The notes: generated by a model from the sequence alone, not told the origin. DNA of 64,000 nt from Neptuniibacter victor (GCA_027943745.1 AP025763.1:186001-250000); one strand, 5' to 3'. Shown: positions 46,249 through 60,499, numbered from the stretch's first letter. Program-made: numbers and translations.

Positions 46249-46458
46249 TCAATATGAAAGGTTTTTTGAGGGTCTTCTGTAGCTGTTGTACAGAGACGAA
46301 GGCTGTCAAAGACCGCAGGTGATAAAGGTAACTTTATCTTAATGGGCTAAACCAGCCTGCGCAGACGGTGTGATTCTGATTTTGAATCAAACCACCGTAC
46401 TCGGAATCCCCATTTGGGGGGTTGGTAATAAGTCGAAAGACTACTCCAGGAGTAAATC
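46249..46458 (+). promoter_or_regulatory. rplJ leader (L10 autoregulatory region)
   Basis: A 210-base non-coding leader between rplA and rplJ, as in other gammaproteobacteria where the L10-L7/L12 complex binds it to repress translation. Local hairpins are visible, such as CCCCATTTGGGG just before the ribosome site, and GATAAAGGTAACTTTATC. The overall role is from family knowledge; the exact site is not resolved. Confidence 0.6.
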
Positions 46459-46953
46459 GTGGCATTAGGACTCGAAGATAAAAAAGCGATCGTCGCTGAA
46501 GTCCAAGAAGCTGCTAATAGTGCTTTGTCTGCTGTTGTTGCGGATTCCCGCGGCGTCGAAGTAGGCGATATGACTGCACTGCGTAAAGAAGCTCGTGAAA
46601 ACGGCGTATGGCTTAAAGTTGTACGTAACACGCTTGCTAAACGCGCTGTAGAAGGTACTGATTACGCATGCTTGCAGGACACTTTTAAAGGTCCAAGTAT
46701 CATTGCTTTTTCTCAGGAACACCCGGGCGCTGGCGCTCGTATCCTGAAAAACTTTGCAAAAGATAATGATAACTTTGAACTTAAAGCGGCTGCATTTGAA
46801 GGCGAAGTAGTAGATGTTGCTATGTTGGCTAGCTTGCCTACATACGACGAAGCTATTGCTAAGTTGATGATGTGCATGAAAGAAGCTGCTGCAGGCAAAC
46901 TTGTCCGCACTATGGCAGCTGTTCGCGACCAGAAAGAAGAGCAAGCTGCGTAA
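46459..46953 (+). CDS. rplJ: 50S ribosomal protein L10
   Basis: 164 residues; base of the L7/L12 stalk. GTG start at 46459 after AGGAG. The N-terminal domain begins [16 protein letters not shown] and includes the RNA-binding [20 protein letters not shown] stretch. The C-terminal helix ([17 protein letters not shown]) binds L7/L12 dimers. Confidence 0.98.
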   Translation: MALGLEDKKAIVAEVQEAANSALSAVVADSRGVEVGDMTALRKEARENGVWLKVVRNTLAKRAVEGTDYACLQDTFKGPSIIAFSQEHPGAGARILKNFAKDNDNFELKAAAFEGEVVDVAMLASLPTYDEAIAKLMMCMKEAAAGKLVRTMAAVRDQKEEQAA

Positions 46954-47022
46954 GTTTATACGCAACTGTTTTTATACAAGTTTTAATGGGCCTTTGGGTC
47001 TACAAATATCAGGAATTAAAAA

Positions 47023-47394
47023 ATGTCTCTGACTAACGAAGATATCCTAAACGCAATTGCTGAAATGTCTGTAAAAGACGTTGTTGTTCTTATCGAAGCA
47101 ATGGAAGAAAAATTCGGCGTAACTGCAGCTGCTGCTGTTGTTGCTGGCGGTGCTGCTGGCGGCGAAGCTGCTGCTGAAGAGAAAACTGAATTTGACGTTA
47201 TTCTTACTGCAATCGGTGAGAAGAAAGTTAACGTAATCAAAGCAGTTCGTGGCGCTACAGGCCTAGGTCTTAAAGAAGCTAAAGCAATCGTTGATGGCGC
47301 TCCTGCTGCTGTTAAAGAAGGCGTTAGCAAAGAAGAAGCTGAAGAGCTACAAAAAGCACTGGAAGAAGCTGGCGCTTCTGTTGAAGTTAAGTAA
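47023..47394 (+). CDS. rplL: 50S ribosomal protein L7/L12
   Basis: 123 residues; multicopy stalk protein that recruits translation factors. An N-terminal dimer domain, an alanine-rich hinge (about 35-55) and the factor-binding C-terminal domain ([20 protein letters not shown]) are in order. A partial terminator follows, so rpoBC is expressed at a lower level. Confidence 0.98.
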   Translation: MSLTNEDILNAIAEMSVKDVVVLIEAMEEKFGVTAAAAVVAGGAAGGEAAAEEKTEFDVILTAIGEKKVNVIKAVRGATGLGLKEAKAIVDGAPAAVKEGVSKEEAEELQKALEEAGASVEVK

Positions 47395-47411
47395 TTACTT
47401 CGATGCTAATC

Positions 47412-47469
47412 CGAACAGTTTACTGTTCGAGGTGCTGATGGCTGGTGGCAAAATGCCACCGGCCTTTTT
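47412..47469 (+). terminator. rplL-rpoB attenuator with adjacent hairpin
   Basis: GGCTGGTGGCA (47440-47450) pairs with TGCCACCGGCC (47454-47464) and runs into five T: an intrinsic terminator between genes of one operon, expected to attenuate rpoBC. Just upstream CGAACAG/CTGTTCG (47412-47429) forms a second hairpin, where E. coli has an RNase III cut site. Confidence 0.8.
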
Positions 47470-47563
47470 CCGTTATTTATAGACAGCAAATAAATGGCGG
47501 TAACACAGTCCGAAACGGGTTTTCGGCCTGCTTATAATTTGGTGCACTTGCTGGGGAACACTG

Positions 47564-50500
47564 ATGGCTTATTCATATACTGAAAAGAAACGCATCCGAA
47601 AGGACTTCGGTAAATTACCGCAAGTTATGGATGTGCCTTACTTGCTAGCAATACAGCTCGACTCCTATAAAAAGTTTTTGCAGACAGGGGTTGAAGCAGC
47701 AGATCGTTTGGATGCTGGTCTGCATGCAGCATTTAACTCTGTCTTCCCGATCGTATCCTATTCTGGAAATGCATCTCTAGAATATGTGGGCTATCGTCTG
47801 GGTGAGCCAGTATTTGACGTAAAAGAGTGTCAAATACGCGGTATTACTTATGCAGCTCCGCTGCGTGTAAAAGTTCGCTTGGTTATTTATGACCGCGAAT
47901 CCAGCAATAAAGCTGTTAAAGATATTAAAGAGCAAGAAGTCTACATGGGCGAAATGCCTTTGATGACTGATAACGGTACATTCGTTGTCAACGGTACTGA
48001 GCGTGTAATCGTTTCTCAGTTACACCGTTCTCCTGGTGTGTTCTTTGATCATGATAAAGGCAAGACCCACTCATCTGGTAAGCTGCTGTATTCAGCGCGT
48101 GTTATTCCTTACCGTGGTTCTTGGTTAGATTTCGAATTTGATCCAAAAGATAGTCTTTTCGTACGTATTGACCGTCGCCGTAAGCTGCCAGCAACGATTT
48201 TGCTGCGTGCTCTTGGTTATCAAGCTGAAGAAATTCTAGATATTTTCTTTGAGAATACTGCTTGGACCCTCGGCGAAGACGTAATCAAAATGCATTTGAT
48301 TGCCGACCGTCTACGTGGTGAGACGCTGTCTTTTGAAGTAAAAGACCCTGAAGGCAATGTTATTGTTGAGCCGGGTCGTCGTATTACTCCGCGTCATATT
48401 CGTCAAATGGCGAAGGTTGGCATGGAGCAGCTAGAAGTGCCGCTTGAGTACTTGGCTGGTAAGGCTATTGCGCGCGATGTGATTGACCCGTCTACGGGTG
48501 AATTGATCTGCGGTTGTAATGCGGAAATTACAGAAGAGCTAGTTGAACAGCTTCGCGCTGCTAATATCACTGAGTTCGAAACTCTGTATACAAATGAATT
48601 GGATTGCGGTCCGTTTATTTCTGATACGCTGCGTAATGACCCTACACGCAACCAGTTAGAAGCATTGGTAGAGATCTACCGTATGATGCGTCCTGGTGAG
48701 CCGCCAACAAAAGAGTCTGCTGAAGCGTTATTTGAGAATTTATTCTTTGCTGAAGAGCGTTATGACCTGTCTGCTGTAGGTCGTATGAAGTTTAATCGTC
48801 GCCTTGGTCGTGATGATGTGCTTGGTTCTGGCGTACTAGACAAGAATGATATTCTTGAAGTTATGAAGACGCTGATTGATATCCGAAACGGTAAAGGTAC
48901 TGTGGATGATATCGATCACCTTGGTAACCGTCGTATACGTTCTGTTGGCGAGATGGCAGAGAATCAGTTCCGTGTTGGACTTGTTCGTGTAGAGCGTGCT
49001 GTACGTGAACGTCTAAGCATGGCTGAGTCTGATAACCTGATGCCTCAGGATCTTATCAATGCCAAGCCTGTTGCGGCTGCAATCAAAGAGTTCTTTGGTT
49101 CATCTCAGCTTTCACAGTTTATGGATCAGAACAACCCGCTTTCAGAAGTGACTCATAAGCGTCGTGTTTCAGCATTGGGCCCAGGTGGTTTGACGCGTGA
49201 ACGTGCAGGCTTTGAAGTACGAGACGTACATCCGACTCACTATGGTCGTGTATGTCCAATCGAAACGCCGGAAGGTCCAAACATCGGTTTGATCAACTCA
49301 TTGGCTACCTTTGCTCGCACGAATGATTACGGTTTCTTAGAAACTCCGTATCGCCGTGTTGTTGATAGCAAGGTAACGGATGAATTGGATTACCTATCTG
49401 CAATCGAAGAAAATACATTCGTTATCGCACAGGCATCTGCGACGATGGACGATGAAGGTCGTCTACTTGATGAGCTAGTTACTGTTCGTCACTTGAATGA
49501 AACAACGGTTATGCAGCCTGAAAAAGTACAGTACATGGACGTGTCGCCACGTCAGGTCGTATCTGTTGCTGCTTCGTTAATTCCATTCCTAGAGCACGAT
49601 GATGCTAACCGTGCCTTGATGGGTTCAAACATGCAGCGTCAGGCTGTACCAACATTGCGTGCTGATAAGCCGCTTGTAGGTACAGGTATTGAGCGTAACG
49701 TTGCACAGGACTCGGGTGTTTGTGTTGTTGCTCGTCGTGGTGGCTTGATCGAATCTGTTGATGCTAGCCGTATCGTTGTTCGCGTTAATGATGATGAAGT
49801 AACTGCGGGTGATGCGGGTGTAGATATCTACAACCTAACCAAATACACGCGTTCTAACCAAAATACTTGTATCAACCAGCGTTCTATTGTGAACCCAGGT
49901 GATCAGGTTAAAGTTGGCGACGTAATGGCTGATGGTCCGTCTGTTGATATGGGCGAGCTGGCACTAGGTCAGAACATGCGTATCGCATTCATGCCTTGGA
50001 ACGGCTACAACTTCGAGGACTCGATCCTAATTTCGGAGCGTGTTGTACAAGAAGATCGTTTCACTACTATCCATATTCAGGAACTAACTTGTGTCGCGCG
50101 TGATACTAAGTTGGGTTCAGAAGAGATTACTTCTGATATTCCAAATGTGGGTGAGTCTGCGCTAGCTAAGCTTGATGAGGCTGGTATCGTTCACATTGGT
50201 GCTGAAGTAGGCCCTGGCGATATACTAGTAGGTAAAGTAACACCTAAAGGTGAAAGTCAGCTTACACCGGAAGAGAAGCTTCTAAGAGCTATCTTTGGTG
50301 AGAAAGCATCTGATGTTAAAGATACATCCCTTCGTGTGAAGACGGGTACGATCGGTAAAGTAATCGATGTACAAGTATTTACACGTGATGGCGTTCAGAA
50401 AGATGAACGCGCGTTGTCTATCGAGAAATCAGAGCTAGACGCTATCCGTAAGGATTTGAACGAAGAGTTGCGCATTGTTGAGCAGGCTACTTTTGAGCGT

Positions 50501-51664
50501 CTAGGTAAGGTGCTTGTAGGTCTGGCTGCCGATGGTGGTGCAGGTCTGAGAAAAGGCGAAGAGATTACCGCTGAATTCTTAGCCGGTCTTTCTAAGTCTG
50601 ATTGGTTTAACATCCGTGTTGCCGATGAAACTGCAGCTGAGCAGCTAGAGCTTGCTGAGAAACAGTTAGAAGATCGTAAAGAATCTCTTGATAAGCGTTT
50701 CGAAGATAAGAAGAACAAGTTGCAAACAGGCGATGATCTTGCACCAGGCGTGCTGAAGATTGTTAAGGTTTATGTTGCAACTAAGCGTCGCGTTCAGCCA
50801 GGTGATAAAATGGCCGGTCGTCATGGTAACAAGGGTGTAATCTCTGTAATCATGCCGGTTGAAGATATGCCATATGATGCTAACGGTGAGCCAGTAGATA
50901 TCGTGCTGAACCCGCTAGGTGTACCATCGCGAATGAACGTTGGTCAGGTCCTCGAGACGCATATGGGTATGGCTGCGAAAGGCCTTGGTCGTCGCATCAA
51001 CGAGATGCTGGATCAAGAGCGCGAGCGTGCTGAAACTGTTAAAGAGATTCGTGAGTTCTTACATCAGATCTACAATGCTGATCTAGGTGCAGGCATTAAC
51101 AGCCGTACCGAAGATCTAGATAGCTTTACTGATGAAGAAATTCTTGAGCTTGCTAAGAACCTTTGCGGTGGTGTTCCACTTGCAACTCCAGCATTTGATG
51201 GTGCTAAAGAGGTTGAGCTTAAATCATTGCTACGTTTGGCAGGGTTAAGCGACACAGGTCAAACGAAATTGTTTGATGGCCGTACAGGTAATCAGTTTGA
51301 TCGCCCTGTAACCGTGGGTTACATGTACATGCTGAAATTGAATCACTTGGTTGATGATAAGATGCATGCGCGTTCTACTGGTTCTTACAGCCTTGTTACT
51401 CAGCAGCCGCTGGGTGGTAAAGCTCAGTTCGGTGGTCAGCGATTCGGTGAGATGGAGGTGTGGGCGCTAGAAGCATACGGTGCTGCATATACGCTTCAGG
51501 AAATGCTCACAGTTAAGTCCGATGACGTGAATGGTCGTACTAAGATGTATAAAAACATCGTTGATGGTGATCATCGTATGGAGCCGGGTATGCCGGAATC
51601 CTTCAACGTACTTATTAAAGAGATTCGTTCTCTGGGTATCGACATCGAGCTCGAATCCGAATAA
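47564..51664 (+). CDS. rpoB: RNA polymerase beta subunit
   Basis: 1366 residues, slightly longer than E. coli (1342). The rifampicin pocket is wild type: [20 protein letters not shown] followed by [11 protein letters not shown]. The C-terminal [19 protein letters not shown] and [20 protein letters not shown] motifs of the catalytic core are present. GGGGAAC precedes the ATG. It is separated from rpoC by 76 bases. Confidence 0.99.
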   Translation: MAYSYTEKKRIRKDFGKLPQVMDVPYLLAIQLDSYKKFLQTGVEAADRLDAGLHAAFNSVFPIVSYSGNASLEYVGYRLGEPVFDVKECQIRGITYAAPLRVKVRLVIYDRESSNKAVKDIKEQEVYMGEMPLMTDNGTFVVNGTERVIVSQLHRSPGVFFDHDKGKTHSSGKLLYSARVIPYRGSWLDFEFDPKDSLFVRIDRRRKLPATILLRALGYQAEEILDIFFENTAWTLGEDVIKMHLIADRLRGETLSFEVKDPEGNVIVEPGRRITPRHIRQMAKVGMEQLEVPLEYLAGKAIARDVIDPSTGELICGCNAEITEELVEQLRAANITEFETLYTNELDCGPFISDTLRNDPTRNQLEALVEIYRMMRPGEPPTKESAEALFENLFFAEERYDLSAVGRMKFNRRLGRDDVLGSGVLDKNDILEVMKTLIDIRNGKGTVDDIDHLGNRRIRSVGEMAENQFRVGLVRVERAVRERLSMAESDNLMPQDLINAKPVAAAIKEFFGSSQLSQFMDQNNPLSEVTHKRRVSALGPGGLTRERAGFEVRDVHPTHYGRVCPIETPEGPNIGLINSLATFARTNDYGFLETPYRRVVDSKVTDELDYLSAIEENTFVIAQASATMDDEGRLLDELVTVRHLNETTVMQPEKVQYMDVSPRQVVSVAASLIPFLEHDDANRALMGSNMQRQAVPTLRADKPLVGTGIERNVAQDSGVCVVARRGGLIESVDASRIVVRVNDDEVTAGDAGVDIYNLTKYTRSNQNTCINQRSIVNPGDQVKVGDVMADGPSVDMGELALGQNMRIAFMPWNGYNFEDSILISERVVQEDRFTTIHIQELTCVARDTKLGSEEITSDIPNVGESALAKLDEAGIVHIGAEVGPGDILVGKVTPKGESQLTPEEKLLRAIFGEKASDVKDTSLRVKTGTIGKVIDVQVFTRDGVQKDERALSIEKSELDAIRKDLNEELRIVEQATFERLGKVLVGLAADGGAGLRKGEEITAEFLAGLSKSDWFNIRVADETAAEQLELAEKQLEDRKESLDKRFEDKKNKLQTGDDLAPGVLKIVKVYVATKRRVQPGDKMAGRHGNKGVISVIMPVEDMPYDANGEPVDIVLNPLGVPSRMNVGQVLETHMGMAAKGLGRRINEMLDQERERAETVKEIREFLHQIYNADLGAGINSRTEDLDSFTDEEILELAKNLCGGVPLATPAFDGAKEVELKSLLRLAGLSDTGQTKLFDGRTGNQFDRPVTVGYMYMLKLNHLVDDKMHARSTGSYSLVTQQPLGGKAQFGGQRFGEMEVWALEAYGAAYTLQEMLTVKSDDVNGRTKMYKNIVDGDHRMEPGMPESFNVLIKEIRSLGIDIELESE

Positions 51665-51740
51665 GCATAAAACTGTATACCAGGCGGGGGTCGCTCATTA
51701 GAGCGGCCTCAAGCAAGAACTCCGTTAGGAGCTTGAAAGA

Positions 51741-54700
51741 ATGAAAGATCTGCTGAATCTGCTTAAAACACAGGGTCAATCTGAAGAGTTTGACTCGATT
51801 AAGATCACTCTGGCATCACCTGAGATGATCCGTTCATGGTCTTACGGCGAAGTGAAAAAGCCGGAAACCATTAACTACCGTACCTTCAAGCCAGAGCGTG
51901 AAGGTCTGTTCTGTGCCAAAATCTTTGGCCCAGTAAAAGATTACGAGTGCCTATGCGGTAAGTACAAACGCATGAAGCACCGTGGTGTGATCTGTGAGAA
52001 GTGTGGCGTAGAAGTTACACTGGCTAAAGTTCGTCGTGAGCGTATGGCTCATATCGAGTTAGCATCTCCTGTTGCTCACATCTGGTTCCTTAAATCACTA
52101 CCGTCCCGTATCGGCTTGATGCTTGATATGACGCTGCGTGATATCGAGCGTGTACTTTATTTCGAATCATTCGTTGTTATTGATCCGGGCATGACGACGT
52201 TAGAGCGTGGTCAGCTACTTAATGACGAACAGTATTTTGAAGCGCTTGAAGAGTTTGGTGATGATTTCGACGCTCGTATGGGTGCGGAAGCGGTTAAAGA
52301 GCTTCTATCATCTATCGAGCTAGAAGAGGAAGTTAATCGTCTACGCGAAGAGCTACCACAAACAAACTCTGAGACAAAAATTAAGAAGCTGTCTAAGCGT
52401 CTTAAGCTGCTTGAAGCATTCTACAAATCCGGCAACAAGCCAGAGTGGATGATTCTTGAAGTATTGCCGGTTCTTCCGCCAGATCTTCGTCCATTGGTAC
52501 CGCTAGATGGTGGTCGTTTCGCGACATCTGATCTTAACGATCTTTATCGCCGCGTTATTAACCGTAATAACCGTCTTAAGCGTCTACTAGACCTTAATGC
52601 ACCAGACATCATCGTACGTAACGAAAAACGTATGTTGCAGGAGTCTGTTGATGCGTTGTTGGATAATGGTCGTCGCGGTCGTGCTATTACAGGTTCGAAT
52701 AAGCGTCCTCTGAAATCTTTGGCAGATATGATCAAAGGTAAGCAGGGTCGTTTCCGTCAGAACCTTCTTGGTAAGCGTGTAGATTACTCTGGTCGTTCGG
52801 TAATCGTAGTAGGGCCGTACCTGCGCTTACATCAGTGTGGTCTTCCTAAGAAGATGGCGCTTGAGCTATTTAAGCCGTTCATCTTCTCTAAGCTAGAGCT
52901 ACGTGGTCACGCGACGACGATTAAAGCTGCTAAGAAGATGGTAGAGCGCGAAGAAGCATTGGTTTGGGATATCCTTGATGAGGTTATCCGTGAGCATCCG
53001 GTACTTCTTAACCGTGCACCAACACTTCACCGTTTGGGTATCCAGGCATTCGAGCCTGTACTAATCGAAGGTAAGGCAATCCAGTTGCACCCACTGGTTT
53101 GTGCGGCATACAACGCCGATTTCGATGGAGACCAGATGGCGGTCCACGTACCGTTGACTATCGAAGCACAGCTTGAAGCACGTGCGTTGATGATGTCTAC
53201 AAACAACGTACTATCGCCAGCTAATGGTGAGCCGATCATCGTACCTTCACAGGACGTTGTATTGGGTCTTTACTATATGACTCGTGAGCGTGTAAACGCG
53301 AAAGGCGAGGGTATGGTTTTTGCGGATATTGAAGAGATCGCTCGTGCACAAGGTGCTGGCCAGTTAGATCTTCAAGCTGCAATTAAAGTACGAATTACAG
53401 AAACGATTCGTGATATCGAAGGTAACGTTGAAGTTGTTACTGAGATGAAGGAAACGACAGCGGGTCGTGCATTGCTTTTCGCAATCGTGCCTGATGGCCT
53501 TCCGTACGAATTAGTAAACCAGCCAATGAAGAAAAAGGCGATCTCTCGCCTATTGAACGAAGCGTATCGTCGCTGCGGTCTTAAAGATACGGTTATCTTT
53601 GCAGACCAATTGATGTATACCGGTTTCCGTCAGGCGACAATGTCCGGTGTTTCTATTGGTGTGAACGATTTCGAAATTCCTGCTGAGAAGACAGCTATTA
53701 TCGAAGAAGCGGAAGCTGAGGTAATGGATATTGAGCGTCAGTTCGCTGACGGTCTTGTAACTCAGGGTGAGAAATACAACAAAGTTATCGATATCTGGTC
53801 TCGTGCTAACGAATTGTTGGCTAAAAAGATGATGGATAACTTGAAAACTGAGCCTGTTATTACCAAAGATGGCGAAGAGTCAGAGCAAGAGTCCTTTAAC
53901 TCTGTTTACATGATGGCCGACTCCGGTGCCCGTGGTAGTGCAGCTCAGATTCGTCAGTTGGCTGGTATGCGTGGCTTGATGGCGAAACCGGATGGTTCGA
54001 TCATCGAAACGCCAATCACAGCAAACTTCCGTGAAGGTTTGAACGTACTTCAGTACTTCATCTCTACTCACGGTGCTCGTAAAGGTTTGGCCGATACCGC
54101 ACTTAAAACAGCTAACTCGGGTTACCTAACTCGCCGTCTAGTTGATGTAGCGCAAGACGTTGTTATCACAGAAGCGGATTGTGGTACCGAAGAAGGCTTG
54201 GTCATGGTGCCATTGATCGAAGGGGGTGATGTAGTTGTTGCTCTAGGCGATCGTGTATTGGGTCGTGTCGTTGCTAAAGATGTCTTAGATCCAACGGGCG
54301 CTGATGTTCTTATCGAAGCGGGTACACTGATCGATGAAGCGTGGAAACATCGTTTAGAAAATGATGATCTGTACTCTTCAATTGATGAGATTATTGTACG
54401 TAGTGCAATCTCATGTCGTACACGCCATGGTATCTGTGCAAGCTGTTACGGTCGTGATCTAGGTCGTGGTCATCTTGTTAATCCGGGCGAGGCTGTTGGT
54501 GTTATTGCAGCGCAATCGATTGGTGAGCCGGGTACACAGCTGACCATGCGTACGTTCCATATCGGTGGTGCAGCATCTCGAGCTGCAGCCGTGGATAGCA
54601 TCCAGGTTAAAAATGGCGGTGAAATTCGCTTGCATGACCTGAAATATGTTGAACGTCCAGATGGTGCGTTAGTTGCGACTTCTCGTTCCGGCGAGCTAGG

Positions 54701-55967
54701 TGTAACAGATGAGCATGGTCGTGAGCGTGAACGTTACAAGCTTCCTTATGGTTCTGTAATCAAAGTTAAGGATGGCGGTAAGGTTGAAGCGGGCGACATT
54801 GTTGCCAACTGGGATCCGCATACCCATCCAATTATCTCGGAAGTATCTGGTAAAGTTGAACTATCAGGTATGGAAGATGGTATTACCGTTAAGAGTCAAA
54901 CAGATGAGCTAACAGGTCTTTCGACAACAGAAGTCCTAGATAGCAAAGATCGTCCAGCGGCAGGTAAAGATATCCGCCCAATGATCAAGCTGCTTGATGC
55001 GAAAGGTAATGATGTAATGCACCCGGGTACAGATTCGGCAGCGCAGTACTTATTGCCACCTAAAGCAATTATGAATTTGAGTAATGGTGCGGAAGTACAG
55101 ATTGGTGATGTGCTGGCACGTATTCCTCAAGAAGGTTCAGTAAACAAAGATATCACCGGTGGTCTACCACGCGTAGCTGACTTGTTCGAAGCGCGTAAGC
55201 CGAAAGAGTCGTCTATTCTGGCTGAGGTATCTGGTATCGTTGGTTTCGGTAAAGAGACCAAAGGTAAGAAACGTTTGGTTATCTCTCCAAACGATGCTGA
55301 GCCGCACGAAACAATGATCCAGAAATGGCGTAACTTGAACGTCTTCGAGGGTGAGCAAGTGAACAAGGGTGAGGTTATCTCTGATGGCCCGTCTAACCCT
55401 CACGATATCTTGCGTATCCTTGGCGTTGAAGAGCTGGCTAAATACATCACGAGTGAAATTCAGGATGTATACCGTCTGCAAGGCGTAGGTATCAACGATA
55501 AGCACATCGAAGTTATTGTGCGTCAGATGCTACGTAAAGTAGAGATCACTTCTTCAGGTGATTCTACGTTCATTACGGGTGATCAAGTAGAGTATCAAGC
55601 TGTACTTGCAGAAAATGAAGAGCTGGAAGCAGCAGGTAAGATCACAGCGAAGTACGATCGTGTACTACTGGGTATTACTAAGGCTTCACTAGCAACTGAA
55701 TCCTTCATCTCTGCAGCATCCTTCCAGGAGACTACGCGAGTGTTGACTGAAGGTGCAGTGACAGGCAAGCAAGACTTCTTGCGTGGCCTGAAAGAAAACG
55801 TCGTGGTGGGCCGTCTGATTCCGGCAGGTTCGGGTCTGGCTTATCACGAAGAACGTAAGCGCAAGCGTGCTCAACCTGCTGAAGGTGAAAGTATGACTGT
55901 AAGTGCAGAAGAGGTGCAACAAGCACTGACTGAAGCACTAAATGCGTCTATGCCAGACGCTGAATAA
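51741..55967 (+). CDS. rpoC: RNA polymerase beta' subunit
   Basis: 1408 residues. The catalytic NADFDGD motif is at 458-464 with magnesium ligands Asp460, Asp462 and Asp464, the same numbering as in E. coli. The N-terminal zinc ribbon is [20 protein letters not shown] (about 70-89), and the second zinc site is in [20 protein letters not shown]. The trigger-loop region follows ([19 protein letters not shown]). A strong terminator lies 50 bases after the stop. Confidence 0.99.
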   Translation: MKDLLNLLKTQGQSEEFDSIKITLASPEMIRSWSYGEVKKPETINYRTFKPEREGLFCAKIFGPVKDYECLCGKYKRMKHRGVICEKCGVEVTLAKVRRERMAHIELASPVAHIWFLKSLPSRIGLMLDMTLRDIERVLYFESFVVIDPGMTTLERGQLLNDEQYFEALEEFGDDFDARMGAEAVKELLSSIELEEEVNRLREELPQTNSETKIKKLSKRLKLLEAFYKSGNKPEWMILEVLPVLPPDLRPLVPLDGGRFATSDLNDLYRRVINRNNRLKRLLDLNAPDIIVRNEKRMLQESVDALLDNGRRGRAITGSNKRPLKSLADMIKGKQGRFRQNLLGKRVDYSGRSVIVVGPYLRLHQCGLPKKMALELFKPFIFSKLELRGHATTIKAAKKMVEREEALVWDILDEVIREHPVLLNRAPTLHRLGIQAFEPVLIEGKAIQLHPLVCAAYNADFDGDQMAVHVPLTIEAQLEARALMMSTNNVLSPANGEPIIVPSQDVVLGLYYMTRERVNAKGEGMVFADIEEIARAQGAGQLDLQAAIKVRITETIRDIEGNVEVVTEMKETTAGRALLFAIVPDGLPYELVNQPMKKKAISRLLNEAYRRCGLKDTVIFADQLMYTGFRQATMSGVSIGVNDFEIPAEKTAIIEEAEAEVMDIERQFADGLVTQGEKYNKVIDIWSRANELLAKKMMDNLKTEPVITKDGEESEQESFNSVYMMADSGARGSAAQIRQLAGMRGLMAKPDGSIIETPITANFREGLNVLQYFISTHGARKGLADTALKTANSGYLTRRLVDVAQDVVITEADCGTEEGLVMVPLIEGGDVVVALGDRVLGRVVAKDVLDPTGADVLIEAGTLIDEAWKHRLENDDLYSSIDEIIVRSAISCRTRHGICASCYGRDLGRGHLVNPGEAVGVIAAQSIGEPGTQLTMRTFHIGGAASRAAAVDSIQVKNGGEIRLHDLKYVERPDGALVATSRSGELGVTDEHGRERERYKLPYGSVIKVKDGGKVEAGDIVANWDPHTHPIISEVSGKVELSGMEDGITVKSQTDELTGLSTTEVLDSKDRPAAGKDIRPMIKLLDAKGNDVMHPGTDSAAQYLLPPKAIMNLSNGAEVQIGDVLARIPQEGSVNKDITGGLPRVADLFEARKPKESSILAEVSGIVGFGKETKGKKRLVISPNDAEPHETMIQKWRNLNVFEGEQVNKGEVISDGPSNPHDILRILGVEELAKYITSEIQDVYRLQGVGINDKHIEVIVRQMLRKVEITSSGDSTFITGDQVEYQAVLAENEELEAAGKITAKYDRVLLGITKASLATESFISAASFQETTRVLTEGAVTGKQDFLRGLKENVVVGRLIPAGSGLAYHEERKRKRAQPAEGESMTVSAEEVQQALTEALNASMPDAE

Positions 55968-56016
55968 GGTTTTTTTCAATTTTTATTGAATAAATAGTGT
56001 TCAGTGTTTGACTCTA

Positions 56017-56049
56017 GGGGCCGGAATTTATTAAAATTCCGGCCCCTTT
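56017..56049 (+). terminator. Terminator of the rpoBC operon
   Basis: GGGGCCGGAATTT and AAATTCCGGCCCC form a 13-bp perfect stem with a short loop, followed by TTT. A second smaller hairpin, TTGGAT/ATCCAA followed by six T (56054-56078), lies just downstream in the rpsL leader. Confidence 0.88.
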
Positions 56050-56112
56050 GTGGTTGGATTGCAAAATATCCAATTTTTTATGGTGTTAAATCAAAACGTG
56101 GAGTTTGCTTAA

Positions 56113-56487
56113 ATGGCAACGATTAACCAGTTGGTACGTAAACCACGTAAGCGCAAAGTTCAACCTAGCGATGTTCGTGCATTGCAAGCTTGTCCTCAGC
56201 GCCGTGGCGTATGTACCCGTGTTTACACCACTACTCCGAAAAAACCGAACTCTGCACTACGTAAAGTATGTCGTGTTCGTTTGACCAACGGCTTCGAGGT
56301 TGCTTCCTACATTGGTGGTGAAGGTCACAACCTGCAGGAGCATAGTGTTGTTCTAATTCGTGGTGGTCGTGTTAAGGACCTTCCAGGTGTTCGCTACCAT
56401 ACGGTACGTGGCGCATTGGACTGCTCAGGTGTAAGTGAGCGTAAGCAAGGCCGTTCTAAGTACGGTGCTAAGCGTCCTAAATCTTAA
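56113..56487 (+). CDS. rpsL: 30S ribosomal protein S12
   Basis: 124 residues; decoding-centre protein. Lys43 (TPKKPNS) and Lys88 (GGRVKDLPG) are the wild-type, streptomycin-sensitive residues. First gene of the str operon rpsL-rpsG-fusA-tuf. Confidence 0.99.
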   Translation: MATINQLVRKPRKRKVQPSDVRALQACPQRRGVCTRVYTTTPKKPNSALRKVCRVRLTNGFEVASYIGGEGHNLQEHSVVLIRGGRVKDLPGVRYHTVRGALDCSGVSERKQGRSKYGAKRPKS

Positions 56488-56597
56488 TCGTAGTCCCTGC
56501 GGCGCGGCTGACTAGTAAGACTAAGAAGCTAACCCGGATACACGGTAAGAGTAAGGCCAAGCAGTATTGCTTGGGAAACCTGAAGACCTTTTAATGA

Positions 56598-57083
<486 letters not shown>

Positions 57084-57101
57084 GAAACTGAGGACTAATC
57101 T

Positions 57102-59195
57102 GTGGCTCGTAAGACTCCAATCGCACGTTATCGCAATATAGGTATTTGTGCGCATGTAGATGCCGGTAAAACGACAACTACGGAGCGCGTTTTGTTCTAC
57201 ACTGGTCTTTCTCATAAGATTGGTGAAGTTCACGATGGTGCTGCGACCATGGATTGGATGGAACAGGAGCAGGAGCGTGGTATCACTATCACGTCTGCTG
57301 CGACTACCTGTTTCTGGAAGGGCATGAACCAACAGTTCGAAGATCATCGAATCAATATCATCGATACGCCGGGGCACGTTGACTTTACAATTGAAGTTGA
57401 GCGTTCTTTGCGTGTTTTAGATGGTGCTGTTGTTGTGCTTTGTGCCTCTTCCGGTGTTCAGCCTCAAACAGAAACGGTCTGGCGTCAAGCTGATAAATAT
57501 GAAGTGCCTCGCATGGTATTCGTCAATAAGATGGATCGCTTGGGTGCTGATTTCTTTATGGTTGTTGAGCAGCTTAAAGATCGACTTGGTGCTAACGCTG
57601 TACCTATAAACTTCCCGATTGGTTCGGAAGAAGATTTTGTGGGCGTAGTTGACCTGATTCGCATGAAAGCCATTATGTGGAATGAAGCGGATCAAGGCAT
57701 GACGTATGAGTTGGAAGATATTCCAGCTGATTTGCAGACCAAAGCGGACGAATTGCATGAGCAATTGGTGGAAGCGGCGGCTGAAGCAAATGATGAATTG
57801 ATGGACAAGTACCTTGAAGAAGGTGATTTGTCGCTTGAAGAGATCAAGCAAGGTTTGCGTGCGCGTACACTGGACAATGATATTGTTTTAATGCAGGCCG
57901 GTTCTGCATTTAAGAATAAAGGTGTTCAAGCAGTATTGGATGCAGTGATCGAATTCATGCCATCCCCGGTCGAGGTAAAAGCGATTGAGGGTACGCTGGA
58001 TGATAAAGACGAAACACCTGCTGAGCGTCATGCGGATGATGATGCACCGTTTGCAGCGTTGGCATTTAAAATTGCCACTGATCCTTTTGTTGGTACGCTA
58101 ACATTCGTACGTGTTTACTCGGGCGTGCTTAAATCTGGCGATGGAGTTTATAACTCTGTTAAAGGAAAGAAAGAGCGTGTTGGGCGAATGGTGCAGATGC
58201 ATGCCAATAATCGTGAAGAGATTAAAGAGGTTCGCGCAGGCGATATCGCGGCTCTGATCGGTATGAAGGATGTGACCACTGGTGATACGGTGTGTAGCAT
58301 TGATGACAAGATTATTTTAGAGCGTATGGAGTTTCCGGCGCCAGTAATATCCGTTGCGGTTGAACCGAGATCTCAGGCAGATCAAGAAAAAATGGGTGTT
58401 GCGTTAGGTAAGCTTGCACAAGAAGATCCTTCTTTTCAGGTAGAAACTGATAAAGAAACGGGTCAAACAATTATCTCCGGTATGGGTGAGTTGCACTTAG
58501 ATATACTCGTTGATCGTATGAAGCGAGAGTTTAAGGTAGAGGCAAATATTGGTAAGCCTCAGGTAGCCTACCGTGAGAAAATTCGTAAATCTGTTGAAGC
58601 AAATCATAAGTTTGTAAGGCAGTCAGGTGGTCGCGGCCAGTATGGTCACGTTGTTGTTGAGTTTACGCCTTCTGATGAGGAAGGGTTGGAATTTATCAAC
58701 GAGATCGTAGGTGGTGCCATCCCAAGAGAATTTATACCAGCGATACAAAAGGGCATAGAAGAGCAGATGCATAACGGTGTAATTGCCGGTTATCCATTGA
58801 TAGGCTTAAAAGCGCGTTTGTTCGATGGTTCTTTTCATGATGTTGACTCTAACGAAATGGCGTTTAAAATTGCCGCTTCGCAAGCGCTTAAAAAGTTTGC
58901 GCAAGATGCTGACCCATGTTTGCTAGAGCCGGTCATGAAAGTTGAAGTTGTAACCCCTGAAGATTATATGGGCGACGTTATGGGCGATCTCAATCGTCGT
59001 CGTGGTCTGGTTCAGGGTATGGAAGATAGTTCTTCGGGTAAGGTTATTGATGCGCTGGTGCCGCTGGGTGAAATGTTCGGTTATGCAACCGATCTTCGTT
59101 CTGCAACGCAAGGGCGTGCGACTTATTCGATGGAGTTTTACGAGTACGGTGAGGCGCCAAAAAATGTCGCTGAAGCCGTTATTAATTTTACTTAA
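57102..59195 (+). CDS. fusA: Elongation factor G
   Basis: 697-residue GTPase that drives translocation and, with RRF, ribosome recycling. GTG start at 57102 after CTGAGGA. P-loop AHVDAGKT at 17-24, DTPGHVDFT, and [10 protein letters not shown] are present, with domains II-V in order, ending in the EYGEAP region. It follows rpsG by 18 bases, and tufA follows after 39. Confidence 0.99.
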   Translation: MARKTPIARYRNIGICAHVDAGKTTTTERVLFYTGLSHKIGEVHDGAATMDWMEQEQERGITITSAATTCFWKGMNQQFEDHRINIIDTPGHVDFTIEVERSLRVLDGAVVVLCASSGVQPQTETVWRQADKYEVPRMVFVNKMDRLGADFFMVVEQLKDRLGANAVPINFPIGSEEDFVGVVDLIRMKAIMWNEADQGMTYELEDIPADLQTKADELHEQLVEAAAEANDELMDKYLEEGDLSLEEIKQGLRARTLDNDIVLMQAGSAFKNKGVQAVLDAVIEFMPSPVEVKAIEGTLDDKDETPAERHADDDAPFAALAFKIATDPFVGTLTFVRVYSGVLKSGDGVYNSVKGKKERVGRMVQMHANNREEIKEVRAGDIAALIGMKDVTTGDTVCSIDDKIILERMEFPAPVISVAVEPRSQADQEKMGVALGKLAQEDPSFQVETDKETGQTIISGMGELHLDILVDRMKREFKVEANIGKPQVAYREKIRKSVEANHKFVRQSGGRGQYGHVVVEFTPSDEEGLEFINEIVGGAIPREFIPAIQKGIEEQMHNGVIAGYPLIGLKARLFDGSFHDVDSNEMAFKIAASQALKKFAQDADPCLLEPVMKVEVVTPEDYMGDVMGDLNRRRGLVQGMEDSSSGKVIDALVPLGEMFGYATDLRSATQGRATYSMEFYEYGEAPKNVAEAVINFT

Positions 59196-59234
59196 TTATT
59201 TATTTGCCGATGATGGCTTATAGAGGAAATAGAC

Positions 59235-60458
59235 GTGGCTAAAGAACAATTTGAACGTTCAAAACCGCATGTTAACGTTGGTACAATCGGCCACGTTGAC
59301 CACGGTAAAACTACACTAACGGCTGCCCTAACGCGCGTATGTGCTGAAGTTTGGGGTGGGGATGCAGTTGCATTTGACGGTATCGATAATGCTCCAGAAG
59401 AGCGTGAGCGTGGTATCACAATCGCAACGTCTCACGTTGAGTATGATTCTCCAGATCGTCATTACGCACACGTAGACTGCCCAGGGCACGCCGATTATGT
59501 TAAAAACATGATCACAGGTGCTGCACAGATGGATGGCGCGATCCTAGTATGTGGCGCGACTGATGGTCCTATGCCACAGACTCGTGAGCACATCCTTCTT
59601 TCTCGTCAGGTTGGTGTACCTTACATCGTAGTATTCTTGAACAAAGCTGACCTTCTTGCAGAAGATTGTGGCGGTGCTGATTCTGAAGAATACGAAGAGA
59701 TGCTTGAATTGGTTGAAATGGAGCTTCGTGAGCTTCTAGACCAGTACGAATTCCCAGGTGATGACACTCCAATCATTGCTGGTTCTGCTCTTATGGCGCT
59801 TAACGGCGAAGATGAGAACGAGCTTGGTACTTCTGCAGTTAAGAAGCTTGTTGAAACGCTAGATTCTTATATTCCACAGCCAGAGCGTGCTATCGATGGT
59901 GCATTCATCATGCCTATCGAGGACGTATTCTCTATTCAGGGTCGTGGTACTGTAGTAACAGGTCGTGTTGAGCGTGGTATCGTTAACGTTGGTGACGACG
60001 TTGAGATCGTTGGTATCAAAGAGACAACTACAACGACTTGTACAGGTGTTGAAATGTTCCGTAAGCTGCTTGACGAAGGTCGTGCAGGTGAGAACATTGG
60101 TGCACTTCTGCGTGGTACTAAGCGTGAAGAAGTTGAGCGTGGTCAAGTACTGGCTGCTCCAGGTTCTATCACTCCGCACACTCGTTTCAACGGCGAAGTG
60201 TACGTACTATCTAAAGAAGAAGGTGGTCGTCATACTCCTTTCTTCAAAGGTTACCGTCCACAGTTCTACTTCCGTACAACAGACATCACTGGTGCTTGTG
60301 AGCTTCCAGAAGGTGTTGAAATGGTAATGCCTGGTGATAACGTTCAGATGGACGTTACACTAATCAACCCAGTTGCGATGGAAGAAGGTCTACGTTTTGC
60401 GATCCGTGAAGGCGGTCGTACAGTAGGCGCTGGTGTTGTAGCTAAAATTGTTGAGTAA
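59235..60458 (+). CDS. tufA: Elongation factor Tu, second copy
   Basis: 407 residues, last gene of the str operon. Starts with GTG, unlike the ATG of the copy at 42677. By eye about 20 bases of 1224 differ between the copies, nearly all silent; residue 74 is Asp here and Glu there. Flanking sequences share nothing, so the identity is kept by gene conversion. GAGGAAATAGAC is the ribosome site. Confidence 0.99.
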   Translation: MAKEQFERSKPHVNVGTIGHVDHGKTTLTAALTRVCAEVWGGDAVAFDGIDNAPEERERGITIATSHVEYDSPDRHYAHVDCPGHADYVKNMITGAAQMDGAILVCGATDGPMPQTREHILLSRQVGVPYIVVFLNKADLLAEDCGGADSEEYEEMLELVEMELRELLDQYEFPGDDTPIIAGSALMALNGEDENELGTSAVKKLVETLDSYIPQPERAIDGAFIMPIEDVFSIQGRGTVVTGRVERGIVNVGDDVEIVGIKETTTTTCTGVEMFRKLLDEGRAGENIGALLRGTKREEVERGQVLAAPGSITPHTRFNGEVYVLSKEEGGRHTPFFKGYRPQFYFRTTDITGACELPEGVEMVMPGDNVQMDVTLINPVAMEEGLRFAIREGGRTVGAGVVAKIVE

Positions 60459-60471
60459 TTCTCAATAATCT

Positions 60472-60499
60472 AAAAAGCCCTCCTAGTGAGGGCTTTTTT
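60472..60499 (+). terminator. Terminator of the str operon
   Basis: GCCCTC pairs with GAGGGC around CTAGT, with A-rich sequence before and six T after. It lies 18 bases after the tufA stop. Confidence 0.9.

Noticed and set aside
46465-46965. 166-codon open frame opposite rplJ
   Set aside because: It is the antisense shadow of a ribosomal protein gene with strong codon bias; no ribosome site or homology.
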